Source: Alistipes senegalensis JC50 (GTDB lineage: Bacteria > Bacteroidota > Bacteroidia > Bacteroidales > Rikenellaceae). From it: a DNA stretch of 64,000 nt. Position 1 is the stretch's first letter, and each line of letters starts with the position of its first letter. Under the pieces are notes generated by a model, which saw nothing but the letters and a program-made list of their open reading frames with translations, was not told the DNA's origin and did no database searches. Positions 32,726 to 42,484 of this stretch are shown one piece after another. Position numbers and translations under genes: made by a program. The stretch spans positions 1,054,001 through 1,118,000 of the forward strand of contig NZ_CP102252.1 in assembly GCF_025145645.1 (NCBI RefSeq), given 5' to 3'.

Positions 32726-35700
32726 ATGAACAAAAGCCTGGAACAATATATGCCCGACGGGAGCAAGGTCCCCTACCGGTTCATGAAATACCGCATCCAC
32801 AAAATCCTGCTCGTGTGTTGCAGCTACGACGGCTACATCCTCGAAGAGGACGGGCACATCGAATCGCAGATCAACCAGGAGTACATCGACCTCAACATGT
32901 CGAACCCGCCGTCGCTGACGCGCGTCAGCTCGACGGCCGAGGCGCTGGAGGCGCTGGCCGGCGACGATACGTTCGATTTCATCCTCACGATGTACAACGT
33001 CGGCGAACCCGACGTGTTCGCGTTCGCCCGGATCGTCAAGGAGCGCCACCCCAACACCCCCGTCGCGCTGCTGACCTCCTTTTCGAAGGACATCTACCGC
33101 CGCATCGAGGAGCAGGACCGTTCGGGACTGGACTACATCTTCTCGTGGCACGGCAACACGGACCTCATCATCGGTATCATCAAGCTCGTCGAGGACAAGA
33201 TGAACGCCGACGAGGACATCCTCGAAGGCGGCGTGCAGGCCATCCTGCTGGTCGAGGACTCCATCCGCTTCTATTCGACCTATCTGCCCGAGCTCTATAA
33301 ACTGCTTCTGCTGCAAAACACCGAGTTTCTGAAAGACGCCTTCAACGAACAGCAGCAGGTGCTTCGCAAGCGCGCGCGTCCCAAAATCCTGCTGGCCCGC
33401 TGCTACGAGGAGGCCGTGGAGTTGTACGAACGCTACAAAAAGAACCTGCTGGGCGTGATCTCCGACGTGGGGTTCGTCCTCCGCCGCAACGACCCGCCCG
33501 AGAGCGAGAAGCTCGACGCCGGAATCGACCTCTGCCGCCGCATCAAGCAGGACAACCCGCTGATGCCCGTGCTGTTGCAGTCGTCGCAGGTGGCCTTCGG
33601 CAAGCAGGCCGCGGAGTTGGGCGCAGGGTTCATCGCCAAGAACTCCAAGACGCTCCTTTCGCAGCTGAGCGAATACATCGCCAAGGAGTTCGCCTTCGGG
33701 GACTTCGTTTTCAAGGACCCCGACACGGGCGCCGAGATCGGCCGCGCCAAGGACCTCACGCAGATGCAGCAGATGATCGCCACGATCCCCGACAAGGCGT
33801 TCGAATACCACACTTCGCAAAACCACCTCTCGAAATGGCTCTACTCGCGGGGCCTGTTCCCGCTCGCGGCGTCGATCCGCCAGTACAACAAGAGCCATTT
33901 CGCGTCGGTCGAGGATCACCGCAACGCGCTGGTGAACCTGATCCGCGACTACCGCACCCTGCTGGGGCAGGGCGTCGTGGCGCGTTTCGACGCCGAGACC
34001 TACTCCGACGCCGTGGCCTTCGCCCGCATCGGCGAAGGTTCGCTGGGCGGCAAGGCCCGCGGACTGGCTTTCATGAACTCGATGCTTATGAAGCACCGCC
34101 AGTACGACAAGTACGAGAACGTGCGCATCATGATCCCGCGGTCGGTGGTGATCGCCACGGAGTACTTCGACGACTTCATCCGCCACAACGGACTGAAATA
34201 CATCATCTCGCAGGATTTCTCCGACGAGGAGATCCTGTCGGAATTCGTCAGTTCGGTGCTCCCGTTCCGGCTGCGCGAAGCCCTGAAGGGCTACATCCGC
34301 ACGGTCCGCACGCCGCTGGCCATCCGCTCGTCGTCGAAGCTCGAAGACTCCCACTACCAGCCTTTCGCCGGCATCTACTCGACCTACATGATCCCCTACG
34401 TCGATAACGAGGATCAGATGCTCCGCCTGCTGCTCAAAGCCGTCAAGAGCGTCTACGCGTCGGTCTATTTCGCGGCGTCGAGGGCCTACATCCAGACCTC
34501 GCAGAACCTCATCTCGGAGGAGAAGATGGCCGTCATCATCCAGGAGGTGTGCGGCACGGAGCAGGAGGGGCTCTTCTTCCCCACCTGCTCGGGCGTGGCG
34601 CGGTCGATCAACTACTACCCCATCGGCGACGAACAGCCCGCGGACGGCGTCTGCAACGTGGCGATGGGGCTCGGCAAGCTGGTCGTGGACGGAGGACGCA
34701 CGCTGCGCTTCTCGCCCAGCTATCCGCAGAAGGTGCTCCAGACCTCGACCCCCGAACTGGCGCTGCGCGACACGCAAAACGAGGTGCTGGCCCTGAGCCT
34801 GCGCCCCGAGGAGTTCCGCACGTCGATCGACGACGCGGTGAACCTGCACCGCCTGAGCCTCACGGAGATCGGCCGGTTCCGCAATTCGAAATACGTCTGC
34901 TCGGTCTGGGACCGCGAGAACGAACGCATCTCCGACAGTCCCTTCGACTCCGGGCGCAAGGTCATCACCTTCAACAACATACTCAAATACAACACCTTCC
35001 CGCTGGCGAAGATCGTCTCGGACATCCTCCGCATGGGCGCCGAGGAGATGCGCTGCCCCGTGGAGGTGGAATTCGCCGTCAACATGGACGTTGCCCCGGG
35101 ACAGCAGCAGATCTTCAACCTGCTGCAAATCCGCCCGATCATCGACAACCAGGACAACCGCGCCATCGACTGGGAGGCGGAAGAGACCTCCCGGGCGCTG
35201 ATCTACGGCGAACAGGCTCTCGGCATCGGCATGATGGCGGACATCGCCGACATCATCTACGTCAAGTCCGAGGCTTTCGACTCGCTCGCAACCGAGAAGA
35301 TCGCCGACGAACTGCTGACGTTCAACAACCGCATGCGCGACGAGGGGCGCTCGTATATCCTCGTGGGTCCCGGACGCTGGGGCTCCTCGGACCCGTTCCT
35401 CGGCGTGCCGGTCAAGTGGAACCACATCTCCGAAGCGAAGGTGATCGTCGAGTGCGGCATCGAGAAATTCGATGTCGAGCCCTCGCAGGGCACGCACTTC
35501 TTCCAGAACGTCACCTCGCTGGGCGTGGGATACCTGACGATCAATCCCTTCCGCGGCGACGGCATCTTCCGCGAAGAGGAGCTCGACGCCCGGCGGGCGC
35601 TCTTCGAGGGAACCTACCTGCGGCAGGTGCGTTTCGAAAAGCCGCTGTGGGTCTGCGCCGACGGGCGTTCGAACAAGGGCATGGTGCGTGAGGAAATGAA

Positions 35701-35728
35701 AAATGAAGAATTAAAAATTAAAAATTAG
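32726..35728 (+). CDS. Two-receiver plus PEP/pyruvate-binding (PPDK N-terminal-like) fusion protein
   Basis: The 1000-residue soluble protein has a first receiver-like domain (about 25-150) whose phosphoacceptor position is lost (FILTMYNVG). A second receiver-like domain (about 170-320) has ILLVEDSIRF and LLGVISDVGF, keeping an Asp. About residues 430-800 form a pyruvate-phosphate-dikinase ATP-grasp region: GEGSLGGKARGLAFMNSML, IRSSSKLEDSHYQPFAGIYS and NLLQIRPI. The swivelling phospho-His domain and the PEP-binding barrel are absent. The C-terminal part has GPGRWGSSDPFLGVPVKW. The reaction is unknown. The last dozen residues derive from an A-rich repeat. Confidence 0.85.
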   Translation: MNKSLEQYMPDGSKVPYRFMKYRIHKILLVCCSYDGYILEEDGHIESQINQEYIDLNMSNPPSLTRVSSTAEALEALAGDDTFDFILTMYNVGEPDVFAFARIVKERHPNTPVALLTSFSKDIYRRIEEQDRSGLDYIFSWHGNTDLIIGIIKLVEDKMNADEDILEGGVQAILLVEDSIRFYSTYLPELYKLLLLQNTEFLKDAFNEQQQVLRKRARPKILLARCYEEAVELYERYKKNLLGVISDVGFVLRRNDPPESEKLDAGIDLCRRIKQDNPLMPVLLQSSQVAFGKQAAELGAGFIAKNSKTLLSQLSEYIAKEFAFGDFVFKDPDTGAEIGRAKDLTQMQQMIATIPDKAFEYHTSQNHLSKWLYSRGLFPLAASIRQYNKSHFASVEDHRNALVNLIRDYRTLLGQGVVARFDAETYSDAVAFARIGEGSLGGKARGLAFMNSMLMKHRQYDKYENVRIMIPRSVVIATEYFDDFIRHNGLKYIISQDFSDEEILSEFVSSVLPFRLREALKGYIRTVRTPLAIRSSSKLEDSHYQPFAGIYSTYMIPYVDNEDQMLRLLLKAVKSVYASVYFAASRAYIQTSQNLISEEKMAVIIQEVCGTEQEGLFFPTCSGVARSINYYPIGDEQPADGVCNVAMGLGKLVVDGGRTLRFSPSYPQKVLQTSTPELALRDTQNEVLALSLRPEEFRTSIDDAVNLHRLSLTEIGRFRNSKYVCSVWDRENERISDSPFDSGRKVITFNNILKYNTFPLAKIVSDILRMGAEEMRCPVEVEFAVNMDVAPGQQQIFNLLQIRPIIDNQDNRAIDWEAEETSRALIYGEQALGIGMMADIADIIYVKSEAFDSLATEKIADELLTFNNRMRDEGRSYILVGPGRWGSSDPFLGVPVKWNHISEAKVIVECGIEKFDVEPSQGTHFFQNVTSLGVGYLTINPFRGDGIFREEELDARRALFEGTYLRQVRFEKPLWVCADGRSNKGMVREEMKNEELKIKN
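35692..35728 (+). repeat. A-rich simple repeat forming the 3' end of the preceding gene
   Basis: The sequence is built from imperfect repeats of AAAAATGAAGAATT and AAAAATTA and translates as KNEELKIKN. It contrasts sharply with the GC-rich gene before it. This looks like repeat expansion into the coding end. Confidence 0.7.
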
Positions 35729-35815
35729 AAGATTTTTCGTCCGAACAGTTACAATCTATAAGAAATATTTTTATATTTGTGATAGATAGGACCAACTAAC
35801 TAAAAACTTCAGCAT

Positions 35816-37153
35816 ATGAACGTCAACAAATTAATGACCGAACTCGAGCGCAGGCATCCCGGCGAAAGCGAATACCTGCAAGCCGTGCGCGAGGTCCTCA
35901 TGACCGTCGAGGAGAGTTACAACCAGCATCCGGAATTCGAAGCCAACCGCATCGCGGAGCGCATCGTGGAACCCGACCGCATCTTCACCTTCAAGGTGGT
36001 CTGGGTGGACGACAAGGGCGAAGTGCAGGTCAACACCGGTTACCGCGTGCAGTTCAACAACGCCATCGGCCCCTACAAAGGCGGCCTGCGGTTCCACCCC
36101 TCGGTGAACCTCTCGATCCTGAAGTTCCTCGGCTTCGAGCAGATCTTCAAGAACGCCCTCACCACGCTGCCGATGGGCGGTGCGAAGGGCGGTTCGGACT
36201 TCAACCCCAAGGGCAAGTCGGACCGCGAGGTAATGCGTTTCTGCCAGGCTTTCATGACCGAACTGTGGCGTCACATCGGTCCCGAGACGGACGTTCCGGC
36301 GGGCGACATCGGTGTCGGCGGCCGTGAAATCGGATTCCTCTACGGCATGTACCGCAAGCTGGCCCGGGAGAACACCGGCGTGCTGACGGGCAAGGGCATG
36401 ACCTACGGCGGATCGCTGATCCGTCCCGAGGCAACGGGCTTCGGAGCCGTCTATTTCCTGCGCCAGATGCTCGAAAAGGCCGGCATGGAGATCAAGGGCC
36501 AGACCATCGCCATCTCGGGCTTCGGCAACGTGGCCTGGGGCGCCGCGACGAAAGCGACGGAACTGGGAGCCAAGGTGGTGACCATTTCGGGTCCCGACGG
36601 CTATATCTACGATCCCGACGGCCTCGACGCCGAGAAGATCGCCTACATGCTGGAGTTGCGCGCGTCGAACAACGACGTGGTGGAGCCTTACGCCAAGAAG
36701 TTCCCGGGATCGAAGTTCTTCGCCGGCAAGAAACCGTGGGAGGTCAAGGTGGACATCGCCATGCCGTGCGCCACGCAGAACGAGCTGGACGGCGAGGACG
36801 CCAAAAAACTGCTGGCCAACGGCGTGAAGATCGTGGCCGAGGTTTCGAACATGGGCTGCCGTCCGGAGGCCATCGACGCCTTCATCGCGGCGAAGATCCC
36901 CTACGGACCGGGCAAGGCCGTGAACGCCGGCGGCGTGGCCACGTCGGGTCTCGAAATGACGCAGAATTCGCAGAAACTCAACTGGACGGCCGAAGAGGTC
37001 GATGCCAAGCTGCACCAGATCATGTCGTCGATCCACCACGCCTGCGTGGAGTACGGCACGGAGAAGGACGGCTACCTCAACTACATGAAGGGCGCCAACA
37101 TCGCCGGATTCATGAAGGTCGCCAAGTCGATGGTCGAGCAGGGCATCCTGTAA
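35816..37153 (+). CDS. gdhA: Glutamate dehydrogenase, NADP-type
   Basis: The 445-residue product has VVWVDDKGEVQVNTGYRVQF, GPYKGGLRFHPSVNLSILKF, LPMGGAKGGSDFNPKGKSD (catalytic Lys region) and PAGDIGVGGREIGFLYG. The Rossmann part has IAISGFGNVAWGAATKATEL. The length and the hexameric-type motifs fit the bacterial family I enzymes that assimilate ammonia into glutamate; the coenzyme preference is inferred. A TATATTTG box at 35772-35779 lies about 37 bases before the start. Confidence 0.96.
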   Translation: MNVNKLMTELERRHPGESEYLQAVREVLMTVEESYNQHPEFEANRIAERIVEPDRIFTFKVVWVDDKGEVQVNTGYRVQFNNAIGPYKGGLRFHPSVNLSILKFLGFEQIFKNALTTLPMGGAKGGSDFNPKGKSDREVMRFCQAFMTELWRHIGPETDVPAGDIGVGGREIGFLYGMYRKLARENTGVLTGKGMTYGGSLIRPEATGFGAVYFLRQMLEKAGMEIKGQTIAISGFGNVAWGAATKATELGAKVVTISGPDGYIYDPDGLDAEKIAYMLELRASNNDVVEPYAKKFPGSKFFAGKKPWEVKVDIAMPCATQNELDGEDAKKLLANGVKIVAEVSNMGCRPEAIDAFIAAKIPYGPGKAVNAGGVATSGLEMTQNSQKLNWTAEEVDAKLHQIMSSIHHACVEYGTEKDGYLNYMKGANIAGFMKVAKSMVEQGIL

Positions 37154-37180
37154 GTTCCGGCACGCTCCGGCGACGACGAA

Positions 37181-37210
37181 AAGCGCGGACCTCATTCGGG
37201 GTCCGCGCTT
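37181..37210. terminator. Terminator after gdhA (convergent)
   Basis: AAGCGCGGACC and GGTCCGCGCTT form an 11-base stem with an 8-base loop, between two convergent genes. Confidence 0.75.
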
Positions 37211-37216
37211 CGCGTT

Positions 37217-38449
37217 TCAGAAGGCCGCGCTGATGCCGATGCCGAAGGTCAGGCGGTGGATTCGCTGCCGCGAAGCGCCCGTCAGGGGCGGCGCAACGTC
37301 ATAGTCGGTCGAGAAGCGCACCCCGAGATTCTGAGAGGCGAGATAAGTCGTGGAGAGGCCCGTTCCGAACGAAAAGCCGCTGCGCCCCTCCAAGCACCGG
37401 ATGTCCGTGTCGCAGGATTTGTAAATCTCGCAGCCGGCAAGCAGTTTCGCGCCGACCAGCCACCGCATCGAAAACGGATAGGAGAAATAGGGCCCCGCAT
37501 AGACCGAAGCGCACTCCAGATCGTCGTTCTGCGCAACGCCGTTGACCTTCACCCGCAGGTTGGCGCACGACATGCGGCCGCCGAAGCCCCAGTAGGGCGA
37601 GGCGAACCAGGCTCCCTGAATCTGAACGGAAGGTCCCGCAAGCAGCTGCACCCGCATGCCGGGATACGGATCGTAGGTCCCCGGCACGGTCGTCAGTCCG
37701 AGGCCGAAGCCCAGAAACGACGGGCGGCGGTAGCGGTCGTAGACCGAATAGGTTTCCGATACGAGCAGCCCTTTGTCCTTGAAAATCAGGTCGGCGAGGA
37801 AATAGCCCAGCTCCGTGGCCAGGATGCCGATCCCGGCGCCGACCATGATGTCGCTCATCCAGTGGCGGTTGTTCAGCTGGCGCGTGACGCCCGTGACCGT
37901 AGCCACGGTATAGCCGCCGATGCTGTACCACGGGCTGCGGTGGCCGTACTCCTTGTGGAGCATCGTGGCGGTCATGAAGGCCGTGGCCGTATGTCCCGAG
38001 GGAAAGGAGTTGCGCGACGAGCCGTCGGGACGCATCACCCGGCAGGAGTATTTCAGCGAATTGACGCCGATGGCCATCAGCCCCGCCGAAAAGGCGTCGG
38101 AGACCAGCATCCGGCCCCACGAACTGCGCCCCTTGACGCCGAAAGCCTTCATGCCGACCATCACCCCGGCCGGAGCGTACTGGAGATAATCGTCGTAGTC
38201 GTGGTGGAACGAACGGCTGTACCCGTTGCGCAGCCGCCGGAAATCGGAATCATAAGCCTGCATGACCACACCGCCCACGATGAGCGGCGTGCCGATGAAG
38301 AGCATGCGGTAGGCTTTCGTCGAAGTGTGGCGGTCGATGCGCCGGCGGAACTCCCCGCCCGCGCTCAGATCGACACTGTCCGGCAACTGCGCCCATGCTC
38401 CCAAGCTCGCGAACGAGAAGAGGCAGACGACGGCGAAGCGTTTGAACAT
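37217..38449 (-). CDS. PAP2-family phosphatase with C-terminal outer-membrane barrel-like domain
   Basis: The 410-residue product has a signal peptide (FAVVCLFSFASLGAWAQ). The PAP2 motifs are KYSCRVMRPDGSSRNSFPSG with PSGHTATAF, then VTRQLNNRHWMSDI with the catalytic His. The last 170 residues consist of short amphipathic beta-strands and end in GISAAF with a terminal Phe, as outer-membrane barrels do. It may dephosphorylate lipid phosphates such as undecaprenyl pyrophosphate or lipid A in the envelope. It starts 8 bases after the P-type ATPase stop, at the end of the run beginning at mreB. Confidence 0.82.
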   Translation of the reverse strand: MFKRFAVVCLFSFASLGAWAQLPDSVDLSAGGEFRRRIDRHTSTKAYRMLFIGTPLIVGGVVMQAYDSDFRRLRNGYSRSFHHDYDDYLQYAPAGVMVGMKAFGVKGRSSWGRMLVSDAFSAGLMAIGVNSLKYSCRVMRPDGSSRNSFPSGHTATAFMTATMLHKEYGHRSPWYSIGGYTVATVTGVTRQLNNRHWMSDIMVGAGIGILATELGYFLADLIFKDKGLLVSETYSVYDRYRRPSFLGFGLGLTTVPGTYDPYPGMRVQLLAGPSVQIQGAWFASPYWGFGGRMSCANLRVKVNGVAQNDDLECASVYAGPYFSYPFSMRWLVGAKLLAGCEIYKSCDTDIRCLEGRSGFSFGTGLSTTYLASQNLGVRFSTDYDVAPPLTGASRQRIHRLTFGIGISAAF

Positions 38450-38457
38450 AACTATCT

Positions 38458-41034
38458 TTACTGTCTTTTTCGGCGAATGGCGCGGACCGCCTCGCCGCCG
38501 ACGGCCAGCAGCGAGGTGAAACCGATGACGGAGGCCCACTCGCGGCCCGTGAGCGGCACGGTGCGGAACACCTCGCCGCCGAACTCCACGATCAGCACCT
38601 GTCCGATGCCGATGGCCGCGAGGATCAGGAAGAATTCGCGGCACCCCTTCAGGCAGGTGAACACCGAATGACGCGTTTCGAAGCCCTTGGCGTTGAACAT
38701 GTTCCAGAATTGCAGGAAGACGAAGGTCGAGAAGAACAGCGTCAGCTGCTCCACGGAGAGTCCGCCCTCGGAGACCGTCCACCAGAAGAGCATCCCCAAC
38801 AAGACCGCGACCATGACCATTCCGCAGGTGAAGATGGTGCGGGCCATAGCGCGCGTGATGATGAATTCGTCCCTCGGGCGCGGCTTGTCGCGCATCACCT
38901 CGGCGCTGGGCGGCAGCGAAGCCATCGCCATCGCCGCGAAGGTGTCCATGATGATGTTGACCCAGAGGATCTGCACCACCGTCAGCGGCATTTCGGTGCC
39001 GAACACGGCGCCGACGAAGCAGATGACGATGGCCGCGAAGTTGATCGTCAGCTGGAACAGCACGAACCGCTGGATATTGCGGTAGAGCGAGCGGCCCCAC
39101 ATCACGGCCGTGGCGATCGAGGCGAACGAGTCGTCGAGCAGCGTGATGTCCGAAGCGTCCTTCGCCACGGAGGTTCCCGAGCCCATCGAGAGGCCCACGT
39201 TGGCGAAATTCAGCGCCGGGGCGTCGTTCGTGCCGTCGCCCGTGACGGCCACCACCTCGCCCCGCTGCTGCAACAGCCGCACGAGACGCTGCTTGTCGAG
39301 CGGCCGGGCGCGGGACATGATCTTCAGCTCCTGCACACGCTCCAACAACTCCTCGTCGCTCAGGGCGGCGAAATCCGTACCGGTGATATGATTGCGGTCG
39401 CCGTCCTCGGCGTCGTTCCACAGCCCGATCTGACGGGCGATCTCACGCGCCGTGGCCGGCGTGTCGCCCGTGACGATCTTGATGCCTATGCCGGCCCCGA
39501 GGCAGCGGGCGACCGCCGCGGGAACGTCCTCGCGGACCGGGTCGGAGATGGCCGCGACGGCCGCAAAATGCAGTCCGCCGGCCCCGACAGCCTCCAGACA
39601 GTCGTCCGAAGCGGTCTCGGCCCACGCCACGGCCAGCGTGCGCATGGCGCGGCTCTGGAAGCCCAGCAGCTGTTCGGCGACCTGCGCGTCCTTGCCGTCC
39701 GGAAGGCACATCGTGCGCACGATCTCCGGCGCACCCTTCACGCAGAGGATGCGGCGGCCCGAGACGGCGCTTTCGATGATCGTCGCCATGTATTTGCGCT
39801 CGGTCGAGAAGGTCAGCCGATCGACGATCTTCGCTTCGGCCCGCAGGGGCTCGTAATCGGTCCCGCGGCTGCGCATCCATTCGAGCAGGGCCCCTTCCGT
39901 GGGGTTGCCGATGATGTGCCCTTCGGCATCGAGGAACGCCGTGGTGTTCAGCGCCACGACCTCGGCGAAATCCCGCTCGGGAAGCGCGTCGTAGCGCACC
40001 AGCTCCTGCACGTGCATGCGGTTCTGGGTGAGCGTGCCGGTCTTGTCGGTGCAGATGACCGTCACGGCGCCCATCGTCTCGCAGGCGTGCATCTTGCGCA
40101 CGAGGTTGTTGGTTTTCAGCATCCGCCGCATGGACATCGCCAGCGACAGCGTGATCGACATCGGGAGCCCCTCGGGAACGGCCATGACGATGATCGCCAC
40201 CGAGACCATGAAGATCTGCAACACATGCTGGGAGATCGTCAGCCAGTCGCCGTCGAGCAGTCCGCCCACGAAGATCGCCTTTGCGAGCATCACGCAGAAG
40301 ATCAGCGCCGAAAGCAGGATGCCCAAACGTCCGATCAGACGCGAAAGGCGCGTCAGCTGACGGTCGAGCGGCGTCTGTTCCTCGCTCTGCACGGTGGCCT
40401 GCTCCGTCACCCGCCCGGCCTCCGTCGCGTCGCCCACGGCCGTGACGACCATCACGCCGTAACCGTCCGCCACGGTCGTGCCCCGCAGCACGGCGTTCGA
40501 CGGATAGGTCGCATCGGGGTCGAAATCGGCCTCGCTGACGGTCTTGTCCACCTCGGGTTCGCCCGTGAGGGTCGATTCGTTGATCTTCAGCGACACGGCC
40601 TCGACCAGTTCGCCGTCGGCGGGGATCGTCTCGCCGCCCTCGATATAGACCACGTCGCCCGCGACGACCTCGCGTCGGGGAATCTCGCGGATCGTGCCCT
40701 CGCGCATCACCTTGACGGGGATGTCGTCGTTGACCTGATTCAGCCGCCGGAAGCGACGCTGGGCGTCCCACTCGAACCAGAAGCCGACGCACGTGGCGAG
40801 GATGATGGCGCAGATGATGCCCACGGATTCGGTGAAATCCTTATGGATGAATCCGATGGCCAGCGACAGCACCGCCGCCAGCAGCAGGATGCGGATGATC
40901 GGATCGCGGAATTTTTCGAGCAACAGTCGCCACACCGAATCGTCTTTCGGCGGGGTGATAACGTTGTCGCCGTGCCGGCGCCGGCTTTCGGCGACTTCCT
41001 GCGGGGAGAGTCCCCGGGGATCGAAGGATATCAT
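38458..41034 (-). CDS. P-type calcium-transporting ATPase (PMCA type)
   Basis: The 858-residue product has an N-terminal cation-ATPase domain, then TGEPEVDKTV in the actuator domain and AVPEGLPMSITLSLAMSMRR in the ion-binding helix M4. The phosphorylation motif CTDKTGTLTQNRMHV has its Asp near residue 330. GDGTNDAPALNFANVGLSMG forms the hinge. It should pump calcium out at the cost of ATP, and no C-terminal calmodulin region is present. It begins 7 bases after the rodA stop, which places it in the cell-shape transcription unit. A related cation such as Mn cannot be ruled out. Confidence 0.9.
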   Translation of the reverse strand: MISFDPRGLSPQEVAESRRRHGDNVITPPKDDSVWRLLLEKFRDPIIRILLLAAVLSLAIGFIHKDFTESVGIICAIILATCVGFWFEWDAQRRFRRLNQVNDDIPVKVMREGTIREIPRREVVAGDVVYIEGGETIPADGELVEAVSLKINESTLTGEPEVDKTVSEADFDPDATYPSNAVLRGTTVADGYGVMVVTAVGDATEAGRVTEQATVQSEEQTPLDRQLTRLSRLIGRLGILLSALIFCVMLAKAIFVGGLLDGDWLTISQHVLQIFMVSVAIIVMAVPEGLPMSITLSLAMSMRRMLKTNNLVRKMHACETMGAVTVICTDKTGTLTQNRMHVQELVRYDALPERDFAEVVALNTTAFLDAEGHIIGNPTEGALLEWMRSRGTDYEPLRAEAKIVDRLTFSTERKYMATIIESAVSGRRILCVKGAPEIVRTMCLPDGKDAQVAEQLLGFQSRAMRTLAVAWAETASDDCLEAVGAGGLHFAAVAAISDPVREDVPAAVARCLGAGIGIKIVTGDTPATAREIARQIGLWNDAEDGDRNHITGTDFAALSDEELLERVQELKIMSRARPLDKQRLVRLLQQRGEVVAVTGDGTNDAPALNFANVGLSMGSGTSVAKDASDITLLDDSFASIATAVMWGRSLYRNIQRFVLFQLTINFAAIVICFVGAVFGTEMPLTVVQILWVNIIMDTFAAMAMASLPPSAEVMRDKPRPRDEFIITRAMARTIFTCGMVMVAVLLGMLFWWTVSEGGLSVEQLTLFFSTFVFLQFWNMFNAKGFETRHSVFTCLKGCREFFLILAAIGIGQVLIVEFGGEVFRTVPLTGREWASVIGFTSLLAVGGEAVRAIRRKRQ

Positions 41035-41041
41035 GGCATTG

Positions 41042-42484
41042 TCAAAATTTGGTCAGGGAAAACTGCCGCGTCGAGGCGTCGAGCCGCACGGCGATGAACA
41101 ACAGGATCGTAAAGGCGATGAGCGACGAACCTCCGTAGCTCATGAAGGGCAGCGGAATGCCCATGACGGGCATCAGTCCGATGGTCATGCCCACGTTGAC
41201 CAGCACGTGGAACAGCAGGATCGCCGCCACGCAGTAGCAATAGATGCGGCCGAAAGGCTCCTGCTGCCGCTCGCCCATGCGCATCAGGCGCAGGATGAGG
41301 ATGCACAGCAGCGACAGCACCACGACCGCGCCCAGAAAACCCCACTCCTCGCCCACGGTGCAGAAGATGAAGTCGGTGTGCCGCTCGGGCACGAATCCGT
41401 ATTTGATCTGGGTGCCCTCCAGGAAGCCCTTGCCCCAGAAGTTGCCCGAACCGATGGCGATCTTGGCCTGGTTGACGTTGTAGTCGGAGCCCAGCGGATC
41501 GCTGATGATGCCCAGGAAACTCAGAATGCGGTCCCGCTGGTGCTGTTTGAGGATCGAATTGAAGATGTAGTCGGTGGTGGGCAGGAAGATCATCGAACCG
41601 ATGAACAGCCCCAGCGTGATGTAGATGTTGCGCAGGTTCGACCGGTAGGCGTAGACCGCCACGAAGACCAGCGAGAGGAGCGTCACGATCAGCAGCGAGT
41701 GGTAGATGTCCAGCCTCCCCGGGGCGACGAGCGCCGCCGTCAGGCAGAGCAGGATCGCCGCCAGCGCCAGCGCCGCCAGAAAGACGATCCGCGAACGCCA
41801 CATTCCGTTCATCATCGCCTCCGAGAAGGTGCAGACCAGAATCAGCGTGACGAGCAGGGTCATCGGCGAAAGCAGGAACGAGAAGATGAACAGCGCGGCG
41901 ATCAGCAGGACCGGGATGCAGAGCCACTTGTTCAGCCCCTCGCGGTAGAGCACGAAGAGGAACGACCCCAGCACGATGCCCGAGCCGGTATCGTTTTGCA
42001 GGATGATGATGAACAGCGGGATGCAGATCACCATGCCCACGCGGAACAGGTCCCCGGCGCGGTTGATCGAGAAAGAGTATTCGCTCATCACGCGGGCCAG
42101 GGCCAGGGCCGTGGCGATCTTGACGAACTCCGCGGGCTGCACGCGGAACGAACCGAACTCGAACCACGCCTTGGCGCCGTTGACCTCGCGGCCGAACAGC
42201 AGCGCAGCCAACAGCAACACGATACCCATCAGGTAGGCCGGGTAGGCGAACATGTGGTAGAAGCGTTCGTCGAGCAGCAGCACGACGAGCGCCGTGATCC
42301 ACGCCATGCCGATCCACAGCAGCTGCTTCATATAGAAGTGCGAAAACGAGAAGAGTTCGGCCGATCCCTCGTCGAACGACGCCGAAGTGATCGAGAGCCA
42401 CCCCGCCAGCACGATCAGCACGTACAGCAGGACGGTCCAGAGGTCCACTCCGTAGAAGATGCCGCTATGCCGGTTACTTGTCAT
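41042..42484 (-). CDS. rodA: Rod shape-determining glycosyltransferase RodA
   Basis: The 480-residue polytopic SEDS protein polymerises lipid II during side-wall growth. Conserved parts are FRVQPAEFVKIATALALARV with the catalytic-loop context, NQAKIAIGSGNFWGKGFLEG, FVPERHTDFIFCTVGEEWGF and GIPLPFMSYGGSSLIAF. The reading starts 11 bases inside the end of mrdA, indicating coupled translation of the two partners of the elongation synthase. Confidence 0.95.
   Translation of the reverse strand: MTSNRHSGIFYGVDLWTVLLYVLIVLAGWLSITSASFDEGSAELFSFSHFYMKQLLWIGMAWITALVVLLLDERFYHMFAYPAYLMGIVLLLAALLFGREVNGAKAWFEFGSFRVQPAEFVKIATALALARVMSEYSFSINRAGDLFRVGMVICIPLFIIILQNDTGSGIVLGSFLFVLYREGLNKWLCIPVLLIAALFIFSFLLSPMTLLVTLILVCTFSEAMMNGMWRSRIVFLAALALAAILLCLTAALVAPGRLDIYHSLLIVTLLSLVFVAVYAYRSNLRNIYITLGLFIGSMIFLPTTDYIFNSILKQHQRDRILSFLGIISDPLGSDYNVNQAKIAIGSGNFWGKGFLEGTQIKYGFVPERHTDFIFCTVGEEWGFLGAVVVLSLLCILILRLMRMGERQQEPFGRIYCYCVAAILLFHVLVNVGMTIGLMPVMGIPLPFMSYGGSSLIAFTILLFIAVRLDASTRQFSLTKF

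Noticed and set aside
32714..35497. A 927-residue reading frame opposite the receiver/ATP-grasp gene
   Set aside because: Its composition (Arg, His, Val, Leu, Asp repeats) is that of an antisense shadow, and the plus-strand gene has clear domains.
37217..39421. A 734-residue frame joining the PAP2 gene to the ATPase region
   Set aside because: The part beyond 38449 lies out of frame within the ATPase gene. A proper signal peptide starts at 38449.
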